Assembly: GCA_005281725.1 (NCBI GenBank)
Contig: SSBO01000003.1
Coordinates: forward strand, 395,396 to 459,395
DNA length: 64,000 nucleotides
Direction of reading: 5' to 3'
From: Wuchereria bancrofti
Lineage: Eukaryota > Nematoda > Chromadorea > Rhabditida > Onchocercidae
In this document: positions 37,233-50,005 of the stretch, piece after piece
How positions within the stretch are numbered: position 1 is the stretch's first letter
Layout of the letters: each line of letters opens with the position of its first letter
The notes under the pieces: model-generated
Seen by the model: the letters and a program-made list of their open reading frames with translations, nothing else
Told to the model about the DNA's origin: nothing
The model's database searches: none
Position numbers and translations under genes: made by a program

Positions 37233-38054
37233 TAAGTTTTTTGAAGTTGAATTCTGAAAATCTTTTAAATATATTTCAATTTAAATTTCATCAAATTTAA
37301 TTTAGACAAAAATCGTTGTCTTCGAAATACGAAATGTCTGATTTTTTAAAGTTTTAAGAGTGGTTTTTGCCCATTGCTAATTTATTTCACTTCCTATCTT
37401 ATAGATATTAAATTTGTTTTTTTTTCTCTCAATATTTAAGGTAGCACTAAAAAAAAAAAACTGAAATTAAGGATAACTAGAAGTTCCAAACAAGAGAACA
37501 TAACTTTAAGTTCTCAATAAATTAGGATGAATTTTTAAAAATTGAAAGCTATCTACTAAATTTTTATTCTATCCATCGTCTTTAAGCTATTTTTAAAGCT
37601 AGACTGTTGTAATAATTTCTTATTTCTTTTCAAAAATTTTTTTTTAAAGCATCCGTATCGGAATTTTTTTAAATAATATAACTTGGCTAGGAAAAATTGC
37701 AACTGTCAAAGCAAAAAACCAAACCGAAAAATCTCCTAAAAGCAACTAGAAATGAATTCATTCATAAGTAATAATTTTTTTTATGAATGCGCTAAAAATT
37801 TGAATATTGCAGAATATGCGGTATTTAAAGCTAACATATTTGAAACAAAACACTGATATTGAATTATTTTCATTTCATTTAAATATTTATTTGTTATAAA
37901 GCAATTTGTTTGTCTATAATAAGCACTGAAATAATTTCGAATAAGAATTTGCATGTTTACATATTTTACAAAACGAAATTACACAAAACTATTTTCAAAT
38001 TTCAATTGTCCAAATTACAATTTTGACTACGTCACAAAATATTACAACTAGAAA
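37233..38054. other. Spacer between IFT56 and NT5C2
   Basis: 822 bp of AT-rich sequence between same-strand genes. I see nothing beyond homopolymer runs and a TTTATT (AATAAA on the minus strand) near 37885 that could serve IFT56. Confidence 0.5.
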
Positions 38055-41000
38055 TCACAGATTCAAATTGTTTCCTCGGATGTATTTTTGGATGATATTA
38101 GCGATGTATTCAACCTGGGGATGTCTACTTCTTTCCAATAAAATCATCGCTTCACGAAGATGATCACTAAAATATATTTTTTAATGAAATTTCATTTCAT
38201 TCAACGAAAAGTATGAATGAATTTATTATCTCCAATCAAATGACCGCTTAAAAAAAAGCGGAAATTTTTAGACAAAAGTGAGATTTAAGAGAATTTGCTA
38301 TTATAAGCTAAGTGTAAATAGCATTTTATTACATTACATGTTAAAGTAGAAAATTTACGGTACAAAATTTAGCTTTTAAAGAAATATTAGATTGTTTACT
38401 TAGAGATATCAAAAATAAGACAAACCAAAAAAGTCCATTTTTCTTCTACTTTTGTAGATGTTTAATAGGCTAAGGTGACATTTAATCGATGATACTAATT
38501 ATTTCACTTCTTACCTTTTGGATATTAAATTTGCCTTTTGCTTCTTTTTTTTCCTCAATATTTAAGATAACATTAAAAAACTAAAAAAATACTAACAGTG
38601 GCGCTTTCTGTTCTATTACCAATTTGAACACTCCAATAATAGCTCCACGTTTACCTTCCCAATATTCAGGATTTGGTTCAATTCGTTCCATGGAATCAAA
38701 AGATTTTGCTGAGTATAAGTAATCACCAACCTTAACAACTATCATCGAGATCTCTATTAAAATTCTATTAATTATTACTAATTTTGATTGAGATAATGTC
38801 TAATTTTAAGAATTTTAAATTGCAAGAATTTTAAATCTCTCTATTTCTCTTATTGTTATATGCTAATATATCTTGTTTAAATCTTTTTTTTTTTTGAAAA
38901 AAACAATCAAAAAGATATACCCTATAACAGTCATTCGCAATTATAGATAACAATTGGAAAATATCATCAGAATTCTTCATCTTTCCATACATTTCCCAAG
39001 CTAAGTGACTCTTACCATTTTGAATATCTGAAAACGATGTCAGATTGAAATGAGCACAAATTATAATTTTCTTTTAAAAACATTCGTCAAATTGCAATAA
39101 CTTTCATCATTCATGTAAACAAAAAGCTCTTCGAAGAAGCAAACAATTTCAACTTACCATTTCTGATAAATAATTTTAATTTCTTAATTAATTCCAACCA
39201 GCATGATAAAATATTAGGGAAGAGATGATAAATACATAAGATAAAAAAATTAATATTTGAAATGAAAAGAAAAGAGGGAAAAAAAAATGAGGAAAAAACA
39301 AACAAGCACGAGCAAGGCTAAGAAAATACGTTGGCTTTAGTCTTAATTCTTCGTCTACAACCAATAATAGGCTAGCTTCAGCTTTTAAGCTATTACCACA
39401 GGCTAATAAAGCTTGGCCAATGTTGAAATTAAATGTATCGTCATCGTGAAAATAAGTCTAAAAGAGGTGAAAAATGATAGACATGTTAAATCATTTCTTT
39501 TCAATCTGTAAAACTTACAAAAACATATTACAACTCTTTAAAACTTGAATTCAAATAGATTTAAAAAAAAAAAAAAACTGAATTCAAATAAATTCAAGTT
39601 GAGTTTAAATAAATTCAAATTGAATTCAAATAAACTTACTTTGATTGAGTCCAAATAAACGAGCACTTCGTCAAATTGATTGCTTAAAAAGTAAGAGGAC
39701 GCCATAGCTTGTCGGCCAGTAATTGTATCTGTTTAAAAAAAAAAAAACTTATAAAATAAATATGAAAACCGATTTAATCATATTTAAAAATGAAAAGGCT
39801 TGAAAGTTTCAAAGAGTAATTTATGATAGAATTATAAAATATACATACCACATTCAGTAGCCGATTTGCCAACAACACTGAAATACTCTTGCGCTTTGTC
39901 CAAATGTTCCTTCCGTAATAGAATTAAACATAATGAGAAAAATGGAAATTGTTTTTCTCAAATAAAGTTTGAAATAAAATTTTGAACAAATAATTCACTG
40001 AGATGAAATATGAAATGCATCCGGTTGAAATTTAAAAGTTCAAACAAAATGCTGCAACTTACAGATTTCTTTTGATAACCAATGATACAGTAAGTAATTG
40101 CTTTTAGAAGGTATTCAATTGGTTGTTGTGGATTTATATTGTTTACCAAATCAAATGCTGCTTCTATTTCACCTAATAAAATTGATTATTAGAAATTTTA
40201 AGAAGACCTTAATTTGATTTACAAAAGAAAAAATTTGGAATTAGCTGTGTACAAAATTTTATTTCTTCTAATGGACTGTTTCATCATTCTCATTTATTTG
40301 TTAATTCAACTTATATATTAATATGTTATGCAACCCGATTTAATAATCTTTGATCTCTACATTAACTTTAACATCGAGCAGCAAAATTATAAAACGTTAA
40401 CTCAGATCATATCAGAAAACTTGCAAAAATTATTTATTAATAAAGAAAACTTTTTATTTGTCCTTTATTTATGTCCTTTCCTTTTTTCTATATTTTCTTT
40501 TCTTCAATCTATTTCACATCATCCTTCTATTCATAAACATTTCAATCACTTCTCAAATTTTGAAATCTTGAACAGAGATTCAAACGAAGTGTTATTAAAG
40601 TTTTAGCCCGAAATGTCTAGCGTATAGAAGAAAACTGTATTTTAAGAATTATTTAGTTTAAAAATTTTACCAGAACAAAATGTTTTTTACAGAAATATAT
40701 TATTGGGAAAATTGAAATGATAACAATTAAGAATTATAATTAAATAAAAGTTACCTCTTTTTAAATAGAAAATTATCAAATTCAATCTTGCTTCAGGCAA
40801 AGTATCCATTAATGGTGGAAAGACTTGAAGTGCTGCATTTCCGTCATAAAAGACGACCTAAACAAGTGGATGTTTAAGAAAGGTGAAGAAGGTGAAGGGT
40901 TTAAAAAAAAAAAAAAATGTTTATATAAGTAGTAGACAAACCGTATTGTGAGAAATGAGATCCTTTACATATGCAAAAGTTGAGCCTTTCACATTTTTTA

Positions 41001-43463
41001 ATTTCTGAAGTTCTTTCGTTGCAGTTTTGCCATTATATAATTTGTAGTGATTGCAAGCTCGCAGATTTATAGCAATGGCACTGTCCGGATTTTCGTTCAA
41101 GTAAAGTTGCAGCATTTCCTGCATTTTCAAACGATACAAACTTTTTTGACAAATTACAAAAATTACAGAAAAAAGGCATAAATAAAGATAGAAATAAATT
41201 AAGGTATAAATAAAAAATTAAGGTATAAATAAAATTAAGGTATAAGTGAATTAAGGTATAAATAAGAAATTAAGGTATGAATAAATTAAAGCATAAATAA
41301 AGGTATAAATAAGATTAAGGTGTAAATAAGAAATTAAGGTATAAATAAATTAAGGTATAAAATTTGATAATTTTGCACATTCAATATTCTTTATAAGGTA
41401 TTTCTAGATAAATAAAATGAAAAAGTTATAAAATAGTATATTTGATTTAAAAAAAATTACTGTAAGGTACTACAAGAGATGATAGAGAAGAAATGAGTAG
41501 CACTTAAAATTTAAAAAAAAAAAACTAATCCAATTGATCTATCGCGACACTTTCTATTTTTGAAATCATTTATAAACACTTACTATGTTTATAAAATACT
41601 TTCAGCAAACATTCTAATATTAGATACTTACGAGTGAAACATCGTAATAATCAAGCTTATAATAGCATAAAGCAAGATAAACATTCAATGCAATAAAATT
41701 TCTGAAAACAAAATTATAGTCATTAAATTTTTTGCAATATCAATTCGTACATTAAACATTTGAAAATTTTAGAATCAGATAACTTGATGCTAGGCAAATT
41801 TAAGAACTAACAAATTTTTAAATCATTAAAACAAAATACTTTTTATTATCTAAAATTTTTTTGTAGATATCAATAGCTTCTTGATAATGTGAATTTAAAT
41901 AATGCATCGCAGCAAGTGATAACTGATCTTCAGCAGTACTTTGTAGATTATTACAATTTACTACCAATTGCTTTTTATCCTTCAAACGATATGCTAGATG
42001 CAATAATAAACGATTTTGAAGTGCATTTTTTGGACCTAAAATAACAATGATTAAAGGAAATGTAAAGTATGATCTTATCTTTTCTTATCAGTTAACAGTG
42101 AAAGCAAAAGATATTCTTGAAAATTAAAACAAATGACTAAATGTCTTTAACTTGCTGAAATTTTCTCTCATTTTCAGTTCTTCTCTTCATGATTAGTTAT
42201 GTATAAAATTCACTTCAATAAACAAATTCTCTTTTTTTTACATTCTCTACTTTTATTTAGCACAGCATTTGGAACAACAAGAATCACTTATTTACTAATT
42301 AATCTCTAAAATTTGCACATTCGCATATTATTATATTTCAATTTAAATTATCCAATTCCAATTACCTTTTTCTGCATATTTTTTGGCTTCTGCATATAAG
42401 CCAAGAAAAAAGAAGCAACAAGCGATATAAACATTTACTTCCGGTGGACAATTCTTCCTAATTAGCATTTTTTCATATATCTAAATTTGTCAAACAAAAA
42501 TTTCATCGAATAAATTTTTTAAAGAGAAAAAAACACATACACACAAGAAAGAATTTGTCCGAATTGAGGGATAAAACTTTAATTCATATATTTCGATTAA
42601 TGTAATGCCGGAGAAAAATTAATGAGTGATTACAGACTTTTGCAGAAATCAGTTTGTTCCTTTCAATTTCAACTCTCTTCGTTACTTCAACCTAAACTTT
42701 CCCTTCAGTGGCTGTTATATTTTCCAGACTTAGTACTATGCTCAAAATTATTCATAGATTATGTTTTTATAAATTCTTTTTTATAACATCATCTGACCGG
42801 TATTGCTTTCCGATATTCGCCAGCGTGAAAAGCACAATGTGCAAACCAAAGTTCTGTCAACTCATCAGAATCCGTATTTTTTGATTGAAACTGCAATTTT
42901 TTTTTTTTCTTTTTTTTTAAAGCTTAATTTTGTAATTGGAAAGATTCTTTTGAATTCTTTACCTAGTCATTAATATTATGATTTGATATTTTCGATTGCA
43001 TATGTTAAACATTATTTTAGACCATCAAATAGTTAGAACCGATCTTCTCCGGAAATGTTTAAATGATAAATTCATTATCATAAAATTCATTATATCATAG
43101 AAAACTTTGCAAGCCTGTAATAACGACATAGCACCGGTATAATCGCGTTTTAAGAGGAACTCATCCAATTCTGGGATTTTTTTATCCTTTAATTTCTGCT
43201 CCGATTTTTTGTTCCAAGTTGGTCGAAGTCTGGATAACAACTGCAACCAATACTTTTCGAATATTTTTATCAACTGACTAAAATTTCTGGTACACTAAAC
43301 AATATATAAGAGGAATAATTTACTTGAAACTCTCAATTTAATCATATTACCCTTAAGATAATGACACACCGAAATGTTTTAATTAGTTCTCAAAAACTGT
43401 TTTTAGGCATTTAAAAGAGTAAGTATATTTCAAAGACTTGATACTAGGAATAGAACTTACCAT
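38055..43463 (-). CDS. dyf-13: Intraflagellar transport protein IFT56 (TTC26/DYF-13), complete
   Basis: Fifteen coding exons join in phase to 552 residues (human TTC26 554): 43463-43461, 43240-43106, 42890-42798, 42480-42366, 42035-41840, 41701-41632, 41118-40942, 40857-40755, 40172-40063, 39909-39849, 39728-39640, 39457-39304, 39027-38921, 38730-38597, 38166-38055. It is an all-helical TPR-like protein. Diagnostic blocks include [89 protein letters not shown] and [18 protein letters not shown]56 belongs to the IFT-B core and is needed for loading motility and other cargo into cilia; in nematodes it acts in sensory neurons, the only ciliated cells. The first coding exon supplies only the ATG, directly abutting its GTAAGT donor, and continues [10 protein letters not shown], as in the human MMLSRAKP start. 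Confidence 0.95.
39541..39634. repeat. AATTCAAATAAA repeat in IFT56 intron
   Basis: Several degenerate copies of (T)GAATTCAAATAAA and its variants in the intron between the 39457 and 39640 exon edges, interrupted by an A run. GAATTC palindromes recur. Confidence 0.6.
41174..41361. repeat. AATTAAGGTATAAATA minisatellite in IFT56 intron
   Basis: About nine degenerate copies of AATTAAGGTATAAATAA (period about 16-22 bp, variable spacer) fill much of the intron between 41118 and 41632. The constant core is AAGGTATAAATA. There is no coding frame. Confidence 0.85.
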
Positions 43464-44001
43464 GATTCCTGCTAGATTTAGCTCACCAATGAGCACAGAA
43501 TGAAGGTATACTCAATAATATGAAAATTACTTATAACGACAAGTTGATTAAGACGAATGATGGTCGCCACGGTAACCTGACACAATGTTTCACTAAATGC
43601 GACACATTCTTGCTTCTTGCAATGACTATTCGAAAGGATCAGGACATTTCATATGATCCGGGACACTACCTTATCAGGACCATACTGAACAAGTTCGAAT
43701 CCCATTTGGATTAAAATGTGTAGTTCCCAGGGCTTTCTTGGATCTTCCCAGTAATTACAATTCTGGTTGGAAACGAAGAATAAGCAAAATCAATTCAGTG
43801 CGTGTCTAAAGAAAACCCTCATTTCCAGCAAATGTTAATTATGTTATGGAAATGTAAAATTCAGGCAGAATAGAAAACTGATAGAGTGTAATCGACGATT
43901 GTGTTCTGACATCCGCAACAGCAGAATCTAATGGTTTCATGTAGAAATAACAAAAACTGTAAGGAGCAAAATTTATTGTAATATAAGATACAATATTTTT
44001 A
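43464..44001. other. Spacer between MRPL47 and IFT56
   Basis: 538 bp. 43540-43740 is less AT-rich than its surroundings and keeps a plus-strand frame open, but I see no homology or splice context. It probably includes the IFT56 5' leader and promoter. Confidence 0.5.
43972..43977 (-). promoter_or_regulatory. AATAAA poly(A) signal of MRPL47
   Basis: TTTATT on the plus strand, 24 bp past the MRPL47 stop in its own direction. Confidence 0.5.
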
Positions 44002-45915
44002 CTAGGAGACCAGTTCTTTTGCTTCTTTAAGTTGAGAAATGTCACTGATATAAGAGCGGGCTGAACGTCGATGTTTCACCTGCAATGAACATTTTATATA
44101 CAGTTGATATTCGAATTAAATCTAATCTAATTGTCGTAATCTTCTAAATAAATTAACTCTAAGTGATATCACTTTTCATCCTGATTTACAAAAAAAATAT
44201 TACAAAAATACCAAAAATTCCTTACCTGATTTTTGGTAAGTCGCCTTCGTCTTACTTCATCATCCAAAGCATCACGTTGCTTTGCATGTTCTTTTTCTGC
44301 CCATAATTTTTGCATTAAATAAGCATCATCGTCAAGATAAGGCACTTCATATTCTTTTTTATTGTGTTCATCTGGAGGAGTAAGATGTTCTGTGGCACGC
44401 TTCCTAAATAGAAGAAAAGTTTATCTGAAATATATTTAATAATAGGCTAAAAAAGAAAAAGAAAGCTGATTTAAAAATAAGAAAACTAATACAAACTGAT
44501 AAGTAAAGCCTGCAAAAGATGTCACAGTTCGCATCGGTGGATCTGCACCATCTCCCGTTTCAAGACGAAAATAGGCATCGTTACGTTCATGTACTACTGC
44601 TTCCAGGTTATGCATGCTCTGGAACGCAAACGTGACTATATATTTGCTATAAAACCGACGTGTACAAAGCAACGTTTATATATTTTCACTACCGAAAATT
44701 TGAAAAAACTTTTAAAAGCTTTTCCAAGAATAAAGTCCGAAGTTTTTGAATTTCTCTAACTTTTCCAAGAACTCAAAGTTTTTGAAATTTTTGAATCTTT
44801 TGGGATGTTTACGAGAGCAATCGGAAACTGATTTTACTGTTCACAAGAAAAGTGAAGAATTCCATCAAAATCACAAAAAGACCTCAGCAACTTTCTCAAT
44901 TCGATCTGGATTAGGCATACGAAGAGCTTTCTGAACACTAGCTTCCAGCATTGTCAGCAACATGTTACGCTCTTTCAACAGTACATACCTGCAACAAAGA
45001 AAAATTTAGTAATTTTCTCATAAACTACAAATAATTATAAACTGCTAATAAACTTCTTAGTTCTCTAAAAAGGCTGAAAGTTAATCACAGTTGAACAATG
45101 TGACGAAAAATCTGAATTCCTTACCATAATTTATGAAGATCGGAATTTGATTTTAATCTTAATTCATCCTTACTCCATGAACGACCGGGCTTACTCTTCT
45201 CATCAAGTTCATCCTTACCATAATTTGCCGGATCATCAAAGAATTCACGTAGACCTTCAGGAAGAGTTGTATTTAGCTTCGCAGTACAAAGAGTTAGCAC
45301 AGGCTTGCTAACATTGCTGAAAGGAAATTCTCATCTTATCAAAATGTTGTAGACTTTTCTGTTTATAAATAAGTTAACGGATAAGTCCAATATTAGGGAT
45401 TAAAAAAAGGGAAAACAAGATGGTATCGCTATTATTTGACCCACTGAAAAAGCTTTCAAAGTAAAGGTGACAAAGATTGAATTCACAAATGAGCAGACCA
45501 GAATATTACCGAAGTTTGAATTGTTATCAAAAACCGGAGAGTGACCTGGCAAAACCTCAGTCCGGAAATAGATCCCAAAATAATTATTTAGAGCAAAACC
45601 CACCCATTTATTTTCTCATTTCAATAAACACTTACAACCGTTGGCCAAGTTGTTTCAAGATAAACATTGAATTCAATTCACTTCCACATTCATCATACCA
45701 TCGTTCTTCATGCTTTTCTATTTATTATTATTTCAACAAATTTCGAACCTCAAAATAACAATTCGAGAAATATCACGCAAATGAAGAGAATCAGAGATCT
45801 GCAAGAGTCGAAGCATTGAAATTTATCGGAAGTGGATGAGAGAGAGAGAGAGAGATAAAATTGTGTTTCAAATGAATGAATTTAGTTAGTGGTACCTCAT
45901 CATGACTGTGACCAT
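44002..45915 (-). CDS. mrpl-47: Mitochondrial large ribosomal subunit protein L47 (uL29m)
   Basis: Exons 45316-45125, 44988-44883, 44618-44497, 44403-44226 and 44079-44002 are firm and in phase. They encode [55 protein letters not shown] and [15 protein letters not shown], then [19 protein letters not shown] and a basic C-terminus ending in TAG at 44004-44002. These are the uL29-like core and extensions of MRPL47, which sits at the exit tunnel of the mitoribosome. The 5' end is uncertain. The best fit is a short first exon 45915-45896 (MVTVMMS), giving 231 residues, but its GTACCA donor is weak and the resulting N-terminus is not a strong mitochondrial presequence. A further upstream exon could replace it. 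MED10 is divergent about 1.5 kb away. Confidence 0.85.
45836..45855. repeat. (AG)n microsatellite
   Basis: About nine AG units in the proposed first intron of MRPL47. Confidence 0.8.
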
Positions 45916-47385
45916 TCTGTGACCTCACCTTTCGACCTTTCTAGGTGGTAGCAGTGATCGATGTGACAGGTGTTAGTTCAAGTTTCTAATGATAAAATGA
46001 GGTAGTTTATGTAGTGAAAGTGAAATAAATTTTTCTTTATTCTGGAGACCGGTAAGACTCTTAGTGAAAGTCTTAAAGTTTAGTTTTGAAAATGCTACTA
46101 CAGGCAACAACAACAACAAGAACAGGGAGAAGAAGTGTCAGGTAGACGATCACTGCGAATGAGGTATGACAGAGCGGTACATGCCGAGCATCTTTCCGGA
46201 GTGTGACAAGTTGAAACAGGTTAAGTGTTTTTCTCGTTTTACATTTCCGTAATTGTAAATAGGAATGATACATTAATTTCTTGAATGCATCCCTTAGTGT
46301 TGTATAATATGTATTACATGCAGAGTTATTGCATGTATTCATTAAATTTATTCAAAATTTAAACTGATTAGTTTAGCACTGTTTTAAGTTAGATTAGGTT
46401 AGATGCACTGACTAACTGAGAATGCACCATTTAGACTAAAGAGTAATGTGGTTTAGAATCATTGAGTGTTAGCATAAGTCATCCTATTCATTCGAAAGAT
46501 TAAATGTTTATTTTATGTATGGTCCATTCCAGTTTGTTTAAGCCAAAATGAAAGTCCTTTACAATTTGACAATACGCTGTGCTTTAATAGATGTATTTAA
46601 ACTTGCTGTATTTCTTGAAATCATACATATTACCACGAAAATATATTTTTTATGAAAATGACTTAAATTCTTTTAGTGATCATTGGTTATTTGAAGAATG
46701 ATAACAGCAGTTGTAATGACAACCAGTATTTCCTAATTTTTTACCAGCAACATGTTTATAGGCATACGAGATGTGTTTTTCTGATTTCTTCGAAAAATTC
46801 ATTAGTGCTGAAACTTTGACGATTTCAAATCCCTGCGGCCGTTTACACGAAACATATCGATATTGCATTGAAAAGGTAATTTCTTTCTTGTTATTTATTA
46901 AGGTCTTCTGTGTATGTCAAAGACTTCTCCTTAATACACTGGGATTTAACTGATAATTGTCATAATAGAATCTTGAAAAGAATAAAATTTATGATATCGA
47001 CCTCAACGAACTTCGAAAAGACGTACTGAATACAAAAGACGATTTGTTGAAGGATTCTCAAACCGCTGATAACTAGCTCAAGTACCCTTTTGTATATTTC
47101 TTCTGCGATTGTATAGCATAATTAAAAGAAAAAAAACTGTTCATTTATCACTTACATTCATTCTGATTGCTTTTCAAATAAGCTACTGTTATCATCTATA
47201 TTAAATTATACTACAAACCCAAAAAAGTTTCCCTTTTTTCAAAGTTTCCTTTTAACATTGCCTGCCTCCTAGGCTGTTCTGAATTCACAGTTGAATTTGT
47301 CGGTATATTCTAGTTTCCATATGTTCTTTATTGTGAGGAAAGTTGGTTTGTGACTAAAATTATTTCAGAATTAAAAAGAAAATCA
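45916..47385. other. Divergent intergenic region MRPL47 / MED10
   Basis: 1.5 kb holding promoters for both genes by position. Includes a pentuple ACAACAACAACA near 46110. Open frames at 46073-46342 and 46680-46953 show no recognisable protein. Untranslated exons of either gene could lie here. Confidence 0.5.
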
Positions 47386-48220
47386 ATGGATCCATCTTTA
47401 ATGGGATCAATGTCAAACGCCCCAATTCTGCAAGAAACAGCAACGGATACGCGTTACAATCACTTGGAACAAACTCTAGAAAATTTTCAGGTCTTTAGCT
47501 TGTCCATTCACTTTTATTTATTTATTTAGATAAAAAATATAGTTTGTAAAACTTACATATTTTACTTTCTAAAAGAAAACAGGTTTTGCTTTCTAGGAGA
47601 ATGCACGACAAATGGGCGTAATTGCAAGTGATTTCACAACTCGAAGTCAAGAACCATTAAACCAGAAAATACATACTCTTATATCTGGCCTTCATGTAAG
47701 CAACTTTTTTTCTGACACAAGTGAACTTATTAATAATGATTTCGAATTCATGTTCTGAAGTTAGCTTTTCGAAGCGAGCTTTTGAAAATGATATACGACA
47801 GAGTAACACTTGGGTTTTTATGTAGGAGTTGGACCACTTAAAGAACCAATTTATGGATGTGAAAATACCTCTGGAATTGCTTGAATATTTGGATCAAGGA
47901 AAAAATCCTCAGCTTTATACAAAAGAGTGTTTGGAAAGGACGTTGAACAAAAATAAAGAGGTGACAAGTTTTGATTTCTAAATTTTTTACTGTATTGATC
48001 TTCATTTGGCAAAGCTGAAACTGAAGACCTGTTTCTTTCCTTTATCCAGATTTTATTCCAGATGAACGGTAAAATTGAAATGTATAAGAAATTTCGCGCA
48101 ATGCTGCTGAAAGAACTTGGTGAAGAAATGCCAAATGATATGGTTTTGTATCGAAATTTACGAGACAGAAAAGATGCCTCACCACAACATGAAAATTGTA
48201 ATGAGGATGGTAGTGATTAA
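47386..48220 (+). CDS. mdt-10: Mediator complex subunit 10
   Basis: Exons 47386-47490, 47597-47695, 47826-47960 and 48050-48220 are all joined at phase 0 and encode 169 residues. The MED10 core is clear: YNHLEQTLENFQ, ENARQMGVIASDFTTRSQEP, LNQKIHTLISGL, then IPLELLEYLDQGKNPQLYTK and ECLERTLNKNKE, which closely track the human sequence (the invariant YxDQGxNPQLYTKECLER block). MED10 belongs to the middle module of Mediator, bridging transcription factors and RNA polymerase II. It is longer than human MED10 (135) by about 15 residues at the N-terminus and a polar, acidic C-terminal tail (HENCNEDGSD). MRPL43 starts 700 bp downstream on the same strand. Confidence 0.95.
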
Positions 48221-48919
48221 TTTTCAAATCTAAACTCCGTCCTGATTTTGCTCTATTGACTTCTTATTGAGTTTTGGTAAAAAGATATCCTTTCCAATGT
48301 CTTTATTATGAAAAAATTAGAGCAGACAAAAGAAATTTTGTGTCCAGTCTCTTCAAAGAGTTTTTTCAGTTCGGTATTCTTTATACTAATTTATATTCCT
48401 TGTAAGGTATTTTCATGAGTTTTTATTAAACTTGAGTTTCATGAAGATGTTATATGCTAGCTTAAATAAGTTTTCCCTACGTTTAATTATTCTCATTTTG
48501 TTTTAAAATCAGCTCTGTCTTCTAAAGAAGTAGTAACGCTAGTTGTGTTGTATCACAGTTCTTGGCACTACTCTTTTCATTATTTCTTTTTTTTTTCGAA
48601 ATTCGAGAATTTTTCTACGGGTCATTTTCTCTTCCAATTTGTATGGTTGAAATGGTGTTAGACCGTTTTGTTCTGCCCAACTTCAAATAAATATTCCATT
48701 GCAACTGTATCGTTTTGCTTCGATAGTATCAGTTTTGCTGGAAGCTTTACCTCAGGAAAGTAATTATTTTTGAAGGAAAGGTCCAATTCGACAAGTCACG
48801 GATTTTATGTGGTATAATGGATTGTGATTAGACCATTTGCTTCTGTTAAACTGTTCATTTAAAGGTTACGAATGTTTATTCGTTGCACTTCTTTATCAAG
48901 GCTGTAGAGAGAATTCACG
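48221..48919. other. Spacer between MED10 and MRPL43
   Basis: 699 bp, AT-rich, no coding signal. An AATAAA at about 48687 could end either a long MED10 trailer or be unused. Confidence 0.45.
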
Positions 48920-50005
48920 ATGTCAGTTTTCTTACGTGGTATGCAGCCACAGAACGGCTTTACTGCCAAAACGATAAAATTTGTGAAACATTGCAAAGGG
49001 CTGGAAATTGGATGGACTCATAATAAACTTATGAGTCAAGGTGTCGAAGAATTTGTGGAGGAGTATTTGCCACTGATAAGGTTTGATACTGTGTTAATCA
49101 GATTTTGTCGTCATGAGAAAAATTGAAACAAGTCTTTTCAATTGAACATCTGCGGTCACTTTTTTGGAATTTTCAAATTCTTACTTTTTCTGAAATATTA
49201 CTTGTAACTTATATGATCCAAATTTTAGTCGTTAAACTGACTATGATGTTCCACGAAACAATTGGCTTATTGAGCATCTTATTCTGTAACTGTCTTTTTG
49301 TGTTATGAAATAAGAAATAGTTTACGAGACTTGTTTCTAGCGACTACGTAGCAATTTTTATAAAATTTTTGTTAATTTGCAGATCTTTGAATGAACTTTT
49401 TTGTTTTTTACAGAGAAAATAATCCGCACATTAGCATAAAATTATTTCGAACTCATATTAATTGCGATCCATTTGTAATTGGGATGTAAGTTTTTTATTT
49501 AACTTCTTGGTGTTCATGTTGTATTCAGATTCCTTCTTAAGATAAAGAGTTTGGTTGACATAAATTTTTAGATTTGAAAATTTGTTTACAATTATACAAA
49601 GAAATTAACATTCAGATATGAACACTGTCGTATGAGGAAACGGCGTTGTGATTGGAAGACTAAGCATCAAGTGTTATCATTTGTAGAAGAAATGGCTATT
49701 GGTGGAGACTACGTTAAAGGTCAGTGTTGAAGACTTAAATTTAATTGAAAATGTATTTTTGGATTCCCAAATTTACTCATTTTTCAACATTTCAAATTTA
49801 GTTCATTCCCAATCGATTAATTGAATTTTCAGGTCGGAAGCGAGGAGTGAAAACTATACTGCCACGTGGCTTACAATTGTGGAATACGGAAACCATTGGA
49901 CACGATGTATTTAAAGTTTATAGTAAATGGAAAGGAGATCCTCCGGATCCTATGGAAATAACTAGTGCTTCTCATCCATATTTTACGCATAGGAAGCATG
50001 CTTAG
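48920..50005 (+). CDS. mrpl-43: Mitochondrial large ribosomal subunit protein L43
   Basis: Exons 48920-49080, 49414-49485, 49616-49719 and 49833-50005 join in phase to 169 residues. The start MSVFLRGMQPQNGF, with SQGVEEFVEEYLPLIRENNP, then ISIKLFRTHINCDPFVIGIY and HQVLSFVEEMAIGGDYVKG, match the L51/S25/CI-B8 thioredoxin-like fold as arranged in MRPL43. A lineage-specific basic C-terminus follows (KRGVKTILPRGLQLWN, PHPYFTHRKHA-type end). MRPL43 is a structural component of the mitoribosome large subunit. MRPS25 shares the fold, but the N-terminal SxGxxEFVE pattern and gene length fit L43 better. An AATAAA follows at 50059. Confidence 0.88.

Noticed and set aside
43520..43714. Plus-strand open frame between MRPL47 and IFT56
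   Set aside because: It is antisense to two same-strand genes' spacer, with no homology, acceptor or donor; likely the IFT56 leader region.
43690..43715. tRNA-like T-loop sequence (GTTCGAATCCC)
   Set aside because: The flanking five-base stems do not pair and there is no matching D-arm, anticodon arm or acceptor stem within 90 bp on either side.
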